Position numbers and translations under genes: made by a program
Notes under the pieces: model-generated
Databases searched by the model: none
What the model was told of the DNA's origin: nothing
The model's input: the letters and a program-made list of their open reading frames with translations, nothing else
Shown here: piece after piece, positions 11,287-22,703 of the stretch
Layout: each line of letters begins with the position of its first letter
Position numbering within the stretch: position 1 is the stretch's first letter
Assembly: GCA_011319805.1 (NCBI GenBank)
Contig: SJRY01000137.1
Location: 1-64,000 of the forward strand
Length of the DNA: 64,000 nt
Direction: 5' to 3'
Origin: Macrocybe gigantea
Lineage: Eukaryota > Basidiomycota > Agaricomycetes > Agaricales > Callistosporiaceae

Positions 11287-12160
11287 TATTGCCCCCCATT
11301 CAGGGTGGACATTTTGGAGACTCGTTTCGCCAGACTGAGGATTTGCGGAAGTAAATGTGGCATGCCGCTGAATGGGTTGGTGGAAAACAAAAAAAATTGA
11401 CTTTCGTGAAGTGACTTGACGACTTCGGTACAGTCGACTCTTGCAATTGGAACAGATGGATAGGATAGGGTTTTCAACATCACAACATCTCAAACGAAGA
11501 CGTACAATGTGAAAGCTTTGACTTCAGAATTTCTCATGGCTCGGTGGACGATTTAAGGATTTCTTCGAGGGCATCAGGAGGTACTCGGACCCCCGACTCA
11601 ATCTCTAAAACGTATGCAAGACACATTGTGCTTTGCCCGGTGAAATGGCAACATACAGTAGCAGGCTTTCGATCTGGAACCGGAACGAGGTGATGACCAT
11701 ATGATGGCTACACCAAAGGCCGTAACCTGCATTTGCGACACTTCCGCTTGTAAGAACCGCCATCGTGCTGGTGCATAATACCATGAAAGCACCCAGTAAT
11801 GAAGCAATTCGAAGACTGTTCTGACACCATCCCATGATATCTATCACTCCATTGACACTATCGTCGCATTCCATGAATGAACAAAGGATCGGGATCGGCA
11901 CATGTCTTACAAAACCAATCGGCCCAAGTGGAAAGACAAACGACGAAGCAATTCGCTTGAGGACGCCATCGGTGTCATCAAGTTGTTCAATCACGCAACT
12001 ATCATGCACAGTGAATGCACACATCGTTCAAGCCGAGCAAAGCAGAAACAAGACCCGCCGCCGCGCACCTCATCTTTTTTTTCTCAAAGAAGCCACGACA
12101 TTGCACGCATTACAAATCAATTTGGTTTTTTTTCTTTTCGTCACTATCATACAACAAACG
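11287..12160. other. Intergenic upstream of EFM7
   Basis: No gene is supported. A minus-strand open frame of 139 codons (11605-12024) has hydrophobic patches but no recognisable family or splice partner. The final 100 bases are pyrimidine-rich on the plus strand, as is common just upstream of fungal start codons. Confidence 0.35.
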
Positions 12161-13325
12161 ATGGAATCAGATTCAGAGCTTTCGCTCGACGCTGTTTTTA
12201 CAGTGCGTCATTGTCTGTCTCTCGATGACGTTTGCCTGAAACGATCGTTCACCCCAGCAAGGAGCCGCCCAGACCGCCGACTCCAGAGCCGAGCTACCAA
12301 GTGTACGTCCGTGAGTCGGAGCAGATCCACGTCCGGCTCGTCGGCGCGCATCCTCTCTGGGGAAACCATCTGTCCGTCCAACCAAGTCTTCAGGTATCTT
12401 TGTTTATCAGGAATGTTCGTTCATTTCATCATAGATGGAACGCCGCTCGCGCGTGTGCATCATACTTGGACGCGAACAGCAGAGATCTGTGCCGGGATCG
12501 TACCGTCCTCGAGCTAGGAGCAGGCGGCGCGCTGCCCAGTCTCATCGCCGCTAAAAACTACGCCAGCCGCGTAAGCCTAACCTCCCTCCCTAGACCGTCC
12601 CCGCATTTAGATCTTCTAAACCCATCCTCGCGCAGGTCGTGATCACAGACTACCCCGACGACGCGCTCCTCGACAACGTGCGGCACAACGTGGAAAAAAA
12701 CCTCTCCGCCGCCGAACGCGCGCCTGTGTCTGTCCAAGTCGGTGCTCCGTCCCTCGACTCGTCGTCCTTTCTTGCTGATCGTCGTGCTTCCTCGCCCACA
12801 AAAGGGATACATTTGGGGCCGCCCGGTCAAGCAACTTCTCGACGCCCTCCCAGACGCACAATCCGGCTTTGATCTCATCGTACTATCCGATCTCATATTC
12901 AACCACTCGCAGGTGAGGTTCCCACCCTCTCCACCGATCACCCGTCGTTGACTCGCCGCGCTCACCTCCGTCGCGTCTGCTACGCTTGCGCAGCACGACG
13001 CGCTTTTGACGACCTGCGAGCAGGCTCTCGCGCATGACAAGGACGGCTCCACACCGTTGTCTTCGCCGAACGTGCTCGCGTTCTACACGCACCATCGTCC
13101 ACATCTGGCCCACCGCGACATGCAGTTCTTCGCCAAGGCTAAAGAGCGAGGCTGGACCTGCGATGAGATCCTCATTCAGACGTTTGAGGTGCGCTCCTCC
13201 TGCTTTTATTTTTACCTATATGCCTAATCACGCCGTCTATGAAGCCCATGTTTCCTGATGATTCGGGGGAGGAAGAGATCAGAGCAACTGTGCACGGTTG
13301 GCGGCTTTGGCGTCGACATATGTAG
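12161..13325 (+). CDS. EFM7: eEF1A N-terminal/lysine methyltransferase EFM7
   Basis: Seven exons (12161-12202, 12262-12371, 12435-12570, 12636-12737, 12805-12912, 12994-13188, 13245-13325) encode 257 aa, the usual size for EFM7/Nnt1. The family landmarks appear in order: LVGAHPLWGNH, WNAAR, the S-adenosylmethionine motif LELGAGGALPSL (Glu77 onward), VITDYPDD (Asp101), GYIWGRPVKQLL, FDLIVLSDLIFNHS, FYTHHRPHLAHRDM and PMFPDD near the end. In yeast this cytosolic enzyme modifies the first residues of translation elongation factor eEF1A. The intron 1 acceptor is inferred to be AAG at 12259-12261, because only that choice gives the in-frame join DAVF-TEPPRPPTP; a CAG four bases upstream would break the frame. 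The gene is convergent with the zinc-finger gene at 13452. Confidence 0.92.
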
Positions 13326-13451
13326 AACAAAAACTACAATTTGGCTTCAGAAGCAAATAATTATTGATAAAAAAAAGTGATGCATGATATGCAGAACAAG
13401 TTGTAAGATGACTGATAAACTATTACAGTAAAAAAAAATTAGAGGACAGAT

Positions 13452-15433
13452 CTAAAGGTATGAAAAATGGCCGAGCGTAGCGTGGTTCGGACGAGACGAG
13501 TGATTGCCTGGTGCATCTGGAGGCCGATTTTCGTCCAGGCTCGGTGCATTCCGACCAGGCGGCATAGGCCTGCCATCGTCGATGCTGTTCTTCGCAGGAC
13601 AGATTGGTCCGTGCCTCCTCAGCTCGTCGTCTCTGGCAAAAGAAGCATTGCAGAGCTGGCAAAGTGCTCTGCAGCGGAGATGGGCCCAAAGGCACCTTTT
13701 GATTCCTTTGGAATCTTTGCGGGATGTCCCGCAAATAATCTCGTTTTCTTCTTGCGTCCCCTCTGCTCCATTTCCTTCGCCGTGCCAACCGCTGCGATCG
13801 ACGAGCCTCCCCCGTCCTACTACCCACCCGCAGGTCTCGGCCTCCCCATGAACTTGTGCGATGTGCTCCTCCATCTCCCCATAGACTCTTTTCAGCATCT
13901 CTTCATCGCTCTCCCGTTTGCTTCCCGACCTCGCTGCGTGCTGGAACCGGAACTGCTCATTGCACCCGCGCCAGCGGCACGTCTCGACGGACCCGACAGC
14001 GTGCCTGAAGCTCTCAGGCTGTCGAGGTTTGAAAAGTTTCAACACCCCCCCGATCGTGCGGGCATTAAGGCCATGATCGTGGCACGCGGCGATCGCGTCC
14101 CAAAGCGGGCGCACGTCCTTGCTCATCCCTTCGTACGCTTGCTGCGAAGGAAGGCGATGAGGCAAGACGGCCAGTCCTGGCATCGGAAAGCTGATCCCAG
14201 CAGAATGGCCTTTGCTGGTGAAGGGCGCAAAGTAGTCCGGCAAGACCCTCGCTTGGTATAGCTCGCCGCGAAGCAGGAAGGCCAAGTCCGACAGGTTCCA
14301 TAAATCTGTCAAATACGCGGCTGATCCAGAAGGCAAGGAGGACGGCGATGAGGAGGAGGAGGAGGAGATTGGGTTGTTTTCGTTTTTGGCTTTCTTGGGT
14401 CTTTGGCTCCGCTTGTATGGCGCGGTCCTGGGCGAAGTCCTGCTCCGCTTAGGGCGTGATTCCGATGATCGTGGAGGCGCAGGCGGCAAGGTCGACGGCT
14501 GCGTCGGTTGCAGCGGAGCGCGTGGGCGGGTGGACATGGCCGTCGAGGACGACGCCACTTCTTCCATGTGCAGTTCGGGAAGAGAGGGGGCATATTGTGG
14601 GATATACCGCTCCGGGGTGCTGGACGCGGCGGGATAGGCTGGATAGGACGCCGTGAGGAGTTGGACTGGCGATGTAGGAGATGCGAAGGTCACGTGGGTC
14701 CCGCGAGAGGTCGATGAAGAGGCGACTGGAGCCGGATCCTGATATTGGCCGAGGAGCTGCTGTTCAGCAGTAGGAAGAGCATCGTTGTACCTGTTTAGGG
14801 GTGTCACGCATCAGCACAATAGCGATGCATGTCGTTAGAAGCCTGCTCACGAGATGTTCGGGTTTTTATCGGCAAACGACTGCTCGAAGATGGCTTCCCG
14901 ATTCTGAGAAACAGACTGGGGCAACCGGTCGATCGCGTCAAAACTCCATGCTCCTAGCGCGGTGATGTCGCGTTGTGAACGAGGGACTTGCTCTTCTGCA
15001 GCAACGGGGGCAGAAAAATACGCTTTGTCATAGCTGTGACGCGTCAGTACAATACCGATGCGCATCGCACGAAGCATACTTACACGTCCTGGCTGGAGTC
15101 CGCGTCCAATTGCCCAAAAATCGATTGCCCCCCAAGCTTTGATCAAAATATTGGGTCATCATATCGCGACTTGTCAATGACGAGGCAGGCGGTGCGGCGA
15201 ATTCATATGGACCGGGGAGTTGTTCTACCGCAGCATACTGTGTCTGGAGAGTGAAGTCCTCGTTCCTAATTGAAACACGTTGCGCGTCAGCAAGACAACG
15301 ATGCGCGTCGCAGAAAGCCTACCCACAATTCGCTTTGGTTCGTTTCCAAACCGAGATGTCTCAAAAACGCATCCCAATCGGGTTGGGAGTCATGTCCACC
15401 GTAGACGGATGCATTGAAATATGAAATGGCCAT
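13452..15433 (-). CDS. Fungal Cys/His zinc-finger protein (copy 2)
   Basis: Paralog of the gene at 6548-8222. Exons: 15327-15433, 15084-15265, about 14851-15033, 13452-14790. The N-terminus (MAISYFNASVYGG) and middle are acidic, then Pro/Ser-rich with a basic tract (YKRSQRPKKAKNE). The C-terminus has CRWRGC with HIAQVH and a finger CQLCNASFARDDELRRHGPIC like that of copy 1. A nuclear DNA-binding role is inferred. Exon 2 leaves its frame unresolved at its 3' side. Either one G is missing from the G6 run (15128-15133) and the CAG acceptor at 15034 is used, or the sequence is right and an AAAG acceptor at 15023 is used. Downstream of that point the reading is unambiguous. The three introns resemble one another in sequence. 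Confidence 0.75.
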
Positions 15434-18400
15434 TGCAGAAGAACAAGATTGCGAGTTTGAGACGAGGACGACAAAGCAAGACGATGTTGGGGGGAATATG
15501 GTGAACCTCTCCCATCTTAAATAGGTCACACAGTGGAATTGACCTCAGGCTCACAAAGTGGGCAAGTTGAAGTTTTCCCAAGTGGGCTAACCTCGAAGAC
15601 GGTCAAACGTCGAAGCAGAACCCCATTGTCTACTCCTTGCGGTGCGTCGATCAGTGATCTCGAATGACAAAAGGTCCTGCATCTCTCACTGTGCGCCTCA
15701 CGGAAATTTGTTCTTCGATCGCAGTTAGCGGAGGTCAATCAAAGTCCTTTGTGAGTCAACCATTAGGGTCAGAAGTGCAGTCCAGATGTGACATTGTGCG
15801 ATCCAAACGTATGGTGATTGACGTCATTGACATGTGCAAACAAAGAACATTGGTTTGTGGCCCGAAAAAAAATCGGCCAAAAGGCCGCAAATCGCGCTAT
15901 ATGAGCACTTGGTTCTGATCTGCGTCCGGAATGGACAAAAGTGCGCCGTTACGAAGGAAAAGCCGAATACACTTGCCTCGGGCCGTGTGGCTATGTAAAC
16001 AACTTGGCTTCATCCTCAAGAAAAAATCCAGGAAGTGAACGGTGCGGAGGTCACCTAGATATCAACCCAAACGTTTTGTATGGTCAAAAACGTTTCCCAG
16101 CGCTCCGACGCCTCCCATAGAATGAAATGTTCCTGATGCAGGCGTTTCCCTACATCGTGTAGAAAACTCCTGAGTCAATCTATTGATAGTTCTCCAGGCA
16201 CGGCGATCGACGAATTCGGAGCGGTCGCAGGCAGGACCCTGAAATTGATTGAGTTTAAGCGACACAAAGAACTGGACCCTGTCATGACACCGCCACCGAC
16301 ACTTCGAACTTACACGTCTTCATGGCGATCATTCCGCATTGTAAGCCTATCTCCAAGACGTGGCCAGAGAACCTGAAAATGTTCTGGAGGAAAAGACTGA
16401 CGCGAAGAAAAGGAAATACTCGCCATGTGTTGTGGCGTTAAACCCGTTTTTGATCAGATCATGATCGGGCAACTAAAGCCCACGTCCTTACCACCAAGTG
16501 CAGCCGGAAGAGCCTTCCAAAAACATTTCATGTCCCGCTTGAACGTGCCCGCCCTGCCGTGGATACGCGGTAAATTCGACTGTTTTTCAAAGACATCTCT
16601 GCGATTTGAATGAGACTTTTAACAAGGTCCGGACGTTTCAACCTGGAACACCAAGTTTGGATGCGCCCGAACGAAGCGGCGTGCTCATCGGCGTTGCGAG
16701 ATTGCGAGACGCGTCCTTGAATGTTGCCATGCTTATCGGCAGGCGCAAAATGGTAGGCCAATTCTAGCCGCGAACTTGTCCCTTCACATTGACCTACTCT
16801 GCGCTCTGGTCGCTTCGTATAGTCCTTGCGCCAGTCACCAGGGTGCCACCCATTCAGCAATACCCTGCGCAACGCAAAGGTAAGAATATGAGCAAAGCTA
16901 CTCTGATTTGCCGCGCTGTTGACCATGTAGCGCTTTGCGTTCACATCAGGGATTGTGGTCTCTTGGAGCCTAACGCGTTCACCGATGAATATGTCAGTTA
17001 TTGTTGCAAGGCTTTCATGAACAATTCCGACACAGAACCGACGGGAGGATCCGCAAGGAAGCATCCGATGACGCCATCTTCACCAATCTGCAGGGTCAGC
17101 CAAGGGACGCTACGACGATAAGTGGACAATCAGTCGGCTTCTGTCTGCCCGTGTGCGAAACAATAGGCGTTGAGGTTGTGGACGTGAGGTATGTTTCAAT
17201 ATAGAATCAGAATATCCATTGACAGAGGATGCAATTTTGCCTTCAAGTTCAAAGCAAACGAGGGACGAGGTAAGCGGAATAGACCCTCCGAGGTCTAGGC
17301 CTGTGATCGCTACACGCGCGTACGATGCTAATCCTGGTCCGGGCGGGTCATGAAAGGAAAGGCAAGTCGAAAAGAGGGCACATCGTAACACCCGGGCGAC
17401 GCTTCTTCCTCCAAGGTGAAACGCCGTCAAAAGTATCAGCGTGCACTACTCATTTCCGCCCCAACATCGGATAGGATCCAGCAGCTCCTCCAGTCCTGAA
17501 GAAATGACTAATTGCTTCGTTGTACTCTAAACTTCGCCACTTGGGTTGGGGGCCGGTCAGCTAATGATACGCAGGTTGCTGCTCGGACTTAGCCGTTCGG
17601 CGGAGCGTGGATGTTCATTAGGAGTCCGCCTTCGCCTGTTACTTGCGGCTTTGCTGTCGTTTTTCAACCCATCCATGTCAGCGGGGTCGCCGGCGATGGA
17701 GTTGACATCGCTACGAGTTGGCTACTGCGCAAGTGCGCGGGAGTCCTCAGGTCGGTGTGTCTTCCTCCTGCGATATCGCGCTCCTGAACTCCAAGTACGG
17801 TCAAGCGGCGGGTGGTGGATGATTCTCCACAAATCCGACGGTATTAGGAGTTGGCGGTATTAGGAGTTGGCCACGCATGGCAGGTGCATGTGGTTCAGCA
17901 AGGACGTGAGCTTCTCCTCGGTTCCATTTCGCCCCAAACTCCTAGCTCCTAGCGCAACAAACAATAGCCAAGTGGGGTGGTAGGTTTTTAACAGGTTCGT
18001 GTTCGTATAAGACATGGGCTTCCGCGTACGCAGCCTTCACGAACGTTCCACCCGTACATCCGAAGAAACCCACGCCAATCTCGGAGCCTGTCCCTGATAG
18101 GTAGCAAGACCTAGGCGGACCCGGAACGCCTGGAAGGAAAAGTCCCACCTGTCCAGATCAATCTGCCGAGTGCGGCAACGGGTCGCTCGAAGAAGGTACT
18201 CATGCCGGCGGCAGTTTTAGAATCACTAGTGCCAGTGCAGTGTCCCGGAAAAGCAGGAGGAGCACTTTAGCCAGCTTTGAGTAGACGGAGCCGCGGGGTT
18301 GTGATGGCGCTGAAGAGGTGGATGTTTGCCAACGAGCGAGAAGCGGGGAGGTCTTCAGTGGCGTTCGAACTTTCTTTTTTTGCAATGTTGACACTGGAAT

Positions 18401-20096
18401 GAAACCAGCATAGAAGGGTGTTATTCCGAGTTTCGGTAACCGTATGTCCGCGGAGAACGGCGATGGGCCGTGTATCGCCGCTTTGCGATCCTGTGAAAAT
18501 AGCAAGAGACTGTCGATCCAAGGATCCGAGCGTACAAGGTTTTTCGGGCAACGTTTGGGTGCTTGTTGTGCGATGCGACGAGAAGGTTCAGCGGACCCTC
18601 CCATGCTGCGGCCAGTGGATGTCGACGCAGATTCGGAATCATGCCACGTGAAGAAAAGAATCGAGAGGCTTATTCGAACGCGATTCTACTTGAGAGACTG
18701 GAGCGATCAAAGCTTCAGTCGAAGAGGAAACGGGTATGGCGGCGACAAGCCGGCTGCGGACGCCTGGCTCGTCGACCAGTTCCCCAATCAGGGCGTCTTT
18801 TTCCGCGCAGCTATCAGAGAGAAGCTGAAATTAATATCAATAAATTTAGCTGAGATAACAGAACGACAGACGTGGAGATGAAACAGAAGCAGATGGAAGA
18901 GGAGGAGCTTCTAGTGGGTGGGAAGGAGTATGGTGGAGATATAAGAGACGAGACAAGAATATTTGTTGTTGACTCGCTACGCCCATCACTACATCGGGCA
19001 TATGATGCCGAGAAAGGCGATCAATCAGCTAGCACAGATGATCAATGCGCGTAAATCCAGACAGACAACTGGTTGTCGGCACTCGAAAATCATTGGTGAT
19101 CGACCCTGCACCCACCAAAGAAAAAAAGAAAAGGCGAGGTCTAGACGCTTGATTTCGCGATTTACCTCTGATTAATCGGATAAAGAAGGGAAGCGCAAAA
19201 TGAACGAGACGGATTGGGAATGGGGTGCGGGGAGCAGTGAATCGTGAGCTATAGCATGTATATAGGCTTTCTGCCCATCCATTCGCACCCCAGTCGCCTA
19301 GTTGAAGTGTTATCCGTGAATGAAAAGGCCAGGAGAGCAACTGCATTCAAGGAAGATCTTGCAATTGATGGAAAATTGGAGGAGGTCTGGAACGTAACGT
19401 TTTCCAACATTTTGGAATGATCCAATAGAATGTACTGTATCATTGTCAGTGAATTCAAAGCCTCACTCGGCAGCGGCGAGCAAGCGGAAGCTTTTGCGGC
19501 ACACCGCTTGAATGTGAAACGGCTAGCCGGTTATCTCATGAGTGGCAATATCGGACTTTGAGATATGTATACATTTGGGCTCGAAACTCGAGTCCAGAAC
19601 GACTGAAATCAGAAAACATTTGGTGACATGCTCGTGGCGGAGCAAAACCATCTACACGTGTATTAGCACCTTTGCCCTGTCAAAAAGGATGATGGGCTGA
19701 TATTAAAGGTCTACAGCCTAGATTCCCGCTATCGTTTGCGTAAATGCAGAAGGCACGAAGCACATGAAGGCGTTAATAGACAGTTGTCGATAAACCTCTG
19801 GACTGAAAGTTGTCAGGTGATGTATATAATTTGTGGATCGGGATGCAGCTGTAACTTGTGTCTTCCAGAACGGCCTCGCGCTGTGATCCACCGACTTCCT
19901 CAAAATCGTATTTCCGATATCTCATTCTTCAGTTCCTTGATACGGTTCGCATTCCCATCAGGGAGTTCTTGAGAGACGAGAACGATTGGCTTGCCAGATT
20001 CGAGCCATCCGGGCGATCTCACTGCCCCAGGAAAGGAATGAGGGGGCAAGAGAAGTTCCTCTGTCATGGAACGAGGCTTGCAGTTCGGCCTGGGCA
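15434..20096. other. Long stretch without a supported gene
   Basis: About 4.7 kb. Open frames of 100-178 codons exist (for example 16528-17064 minus, 17546-17863 plus, 18444-18881 plus), but none shows a domain, signal peptide, biased codon use or consistent splice sites. The first 100-200 bases include a TTAAATAG near 15513 that may serve the zinc-finger gene; the last part is the promoter of the BTB gene at 20165. Confidence 0.35.
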
Positions 20097-20101
20097 TATA
20101 A
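20097..20101 (+). promoter_or_regulatory. TATA box of BTB copy C
   Basis: TATAA within GGGCATATAAGG, 64-68 nt upstream of the ATG at 20165. The inverted paralog at 34768-35992 has the same GGCATATAAG core in its own promoter. Confidence 0.6.
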
Positions 20102-20164
20102 GGTGCTCAACTCTTTCCCTCCGTGATGGGAAGACCCTCAGCCTTTCGCTTCACTGTATCTTCC

Positions 20165-21349
20165 ATGGAATCTCTAATGGTCGACGGAATGCCTCACTTA
20201 CTGGGGCTGCCCTCTGCATCCAACTACACTCTGTCATCATGCTTCGATGAGTCACCTTCCTCTACGCCCATGGATTACAGCCAGATGTCCATCGTGACGA
20301 GTTCGCCGGCTGCATCCACCTCCACCCTACCTTGTGATGTCCAGCCACATCCGTTTCCGCAGGAGCTTCCTGACGAGGCTACGCCCCTCGATCAGGAATA
20401 CATCCTCTCTGTTTCGACCGCGTTCTTTCCTGGCGCGCACGACACCCCTTTTGACACCATGTTCTCCTCCTCTGACGGCGTCATCTTCTATGTGCACTCC
20501 TCTGTCCTCACGCGCACCTCCAAGTGCGCGTTCGAGCCATTACTTTTAGTATCGCTCACGTCAGATCTTTGCCGCAACGTATGCATCGCCATCCCGGAGC
20601 CCTCGACGGTGCTCAACATCATACTGCACCTACTCTACGGCCTCTCGTGCGCGCAGAACCAGCCGACGTTTGCAGACATTGAAACCGCATTCGACCGCCT
20701 GCCACAGTACAGCATCGACCCGCGGGTGCATGTCACACTTGCGGACCCGTTTCACGAGCTCCTCTTGTCCTTTGCACCTCTCTGCCCGCTCGAGCTCTAC
20801 GCGCTTGCCGCACGGCACGGCCTTGAGGACGTTGCCGCGGCAGCGTCCACACACCTTCTCTCGTATAACCTCGCCGACATCTCGGACGAGGCGGCGGAGC
20901 GGATCGGCGCAAAGTACCTCAAGCGCCTCGTGCGTCTGCACTTCCACCGTCTACGCTCGCTCAGAGACATCCTCTTCAACCCACCAGAGTCACATCCGCC
21001 CGTGCTCGAGTGCAGCTTCAGCGAACAAAAGAAGCTCACAAGAGCGTGGGCGCTCGTCACCGCATATCTCGCATGGGACGCAAAGCCAGGCAAGTGTTAG
21101 ACATGGACTTGTTTCCTTACTTGCTCTGGGGAACGGCGATGCTGACTTGGCGAGGCGCAGATATGTCTACCTTCACGATACGTTCTGTGTTCAAGCCCAT
21201 GCAACAGCAGTTGAGCTGCGACCTGTGCAAAAAGGCCCTTGAGCAGAGGGTCAAAGATGTCATTGTCCAGTGGACCAACGTAGATGTGAGCGCTCACCTG
21301 GTTTCCGCCTGTCTCGGCCCCATCTGACCGTCCACAGCACAAGATCTAG
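20165..21349 (+). CDS. BTB/POZ domain protein (copy C)
   Basis: Three exons (20165-21089, 21161-21285, 21338-21349) encode 353 aa. A BTB domain runs from about FDTMFSSSDGVIFYVHSSVLTR through ILHLLYGLSCAQN, followed by a helical region (LELYALAARHGLEDVAAAA, AERIGAKYLKRLVRLH) and a C-terminal pair SCDLCKKALEQRVKDV. The last four codons (His-Lys-Ile-stop) form a 12-nt exon also present in the paralog at 34768-35992. The first intron begins with GC (GCAAGT) rather than GT, at the position where the paralog has GTGAGT. The ATG at 20165 is preferred over 20123 because a TATA box at 20097 would put transcription start near 20127. Function unknown; probably a dimerising nuclear or adaptor protein. 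Confidence 0.88.
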
Positions 21350-22703
21350 CCCCAATCTAGAAATACAGTTCATATCTCAATGCAAGCAACGATCGGCTAC
21401 TTCTCTTCTATTTCTTATCGGGCTTCGGGTTTCCTTCCTTGCATGAAAAAGTGGTTCAATCTTCGATCTGCTATCCTATCTCTATCCCGTTCTCTGAGAC
21501 TTGGACTTGCAATACATATTATAGCCAGCAATTGTAAATTAAAAGGTCAATATACACGCATGCCACCTATCTGGAACGCATACCGGTTTGCAGGATGTCA
21601 GTGTCACTCGCCCTCCCCGGACAGCTAAAAGGAACCTGCGACACGGCATGCATTACACGGCAATCTCCAGTCTCAATTGGATTTGAGAGTTGAACTGGCT
21701 TACCAAGAAGCCTCCGAACGCCCGCAACTACACCTTCGATAACTTCCATGCTTGATACAGATGTCAAAAGCAAGAGAGCCTATGCGCTCTATGTCCCCCG
21801 CAAAGAATCACACCCAGGACTTCAAGGAGCCTAGACCGATTTATAATACATGTGCTCGCCAAGTTGATGGCAGAAGAACAGGCCGACGGCAACTAGGAGC
21901 AACGTGAGGTTTTCCTTTCTGGCCCGAGACGAATTCTCGCAAGACACACATACTTTACGACAAGTGGTTCTAGCGTTCTGTTCGTACCTCATGTCTCGGG
22001 ACTGAGATTGTTGGGCATTGCCATATTACTGATATGGGATTTTTTTTTCGCCGTTCCTGTCGATCGTTGGTGGATCGATCAAATCACATCCACCACTCCA
22101 ACTCCGACTTCGCCTCCCCACCTTCGGCGGCATTCCGTCGAGCCACAAGTCAGTCTGCTGCCTGGGCCTAGAAACACTGGCAGAAGGGGAAAGAGATGGT
22201 GGTGGGGACTGGGACAATGGAGTAATGGAGGTCTAGGTGCCCATATCTTTTGAAGGCAGTGGAGTGGGTATCAGAGTCGAACTTGTCATCGGCGCGGCAC
22301 CACAAATATCGCCAGGTCGGGACGGGAATTCTGAGAGCTAGAAACGTAATTGTTCGAGGGGAGCCCCCTCGTCAACTTCAGGAGGGACGGCGAAATTATA
22401 CAGTCCGATCTCTTCAAGAATCAAAAATCCTCTCTGAGCCTCACCAACAGGAGGGATCTCAAGAACGACAATAGTAGGAGGCGGTAGAAGTCCTCGGCCT
22501 AACTTTGATGGCAGTCTTGAGCATCTTTGATGATATAACCATGCACGCGATTGCGTTCAAATGTATATGCCATCCCGAGGCATTGAGAACATAGATCCAT
22601 ATCAAAATGCACATGTAATAGCAATCTAATATAACATCATGAGTATAAGTCGACAAAATCTGTAGGTCGTGAAGAAAAAGGATCTGTAAACAGACAAGAC
22701 AGA
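21350..22703. other. Intergenic, no gene seen
   Basis: About 1.35 kb between the 3' ends of the BTB gene and MAD1, which converge here. Only short, unbiased open frames occur. It presumably contains both 3' untranslated regions. Confidence 0.4.

Noticed and set aside
11605..12024. 139-codon minus-strand open frame with hydrophobic patches
   Set aside because: No signal peptide, domain or splice continuation, and it ends close to the EFM7 start; composition looks like non-coding sequence.
16528..17064. 178-codon minus-strand open frame
   Set aside because: Long by chance for this region, but residue composition is random and no motif or supporting exon was found.
18200..18881. Overlapping frames of 134-145 codons on both strands
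   Set aside because: Neither reading shows family features; overlapping frames on both strands reflect base composition.
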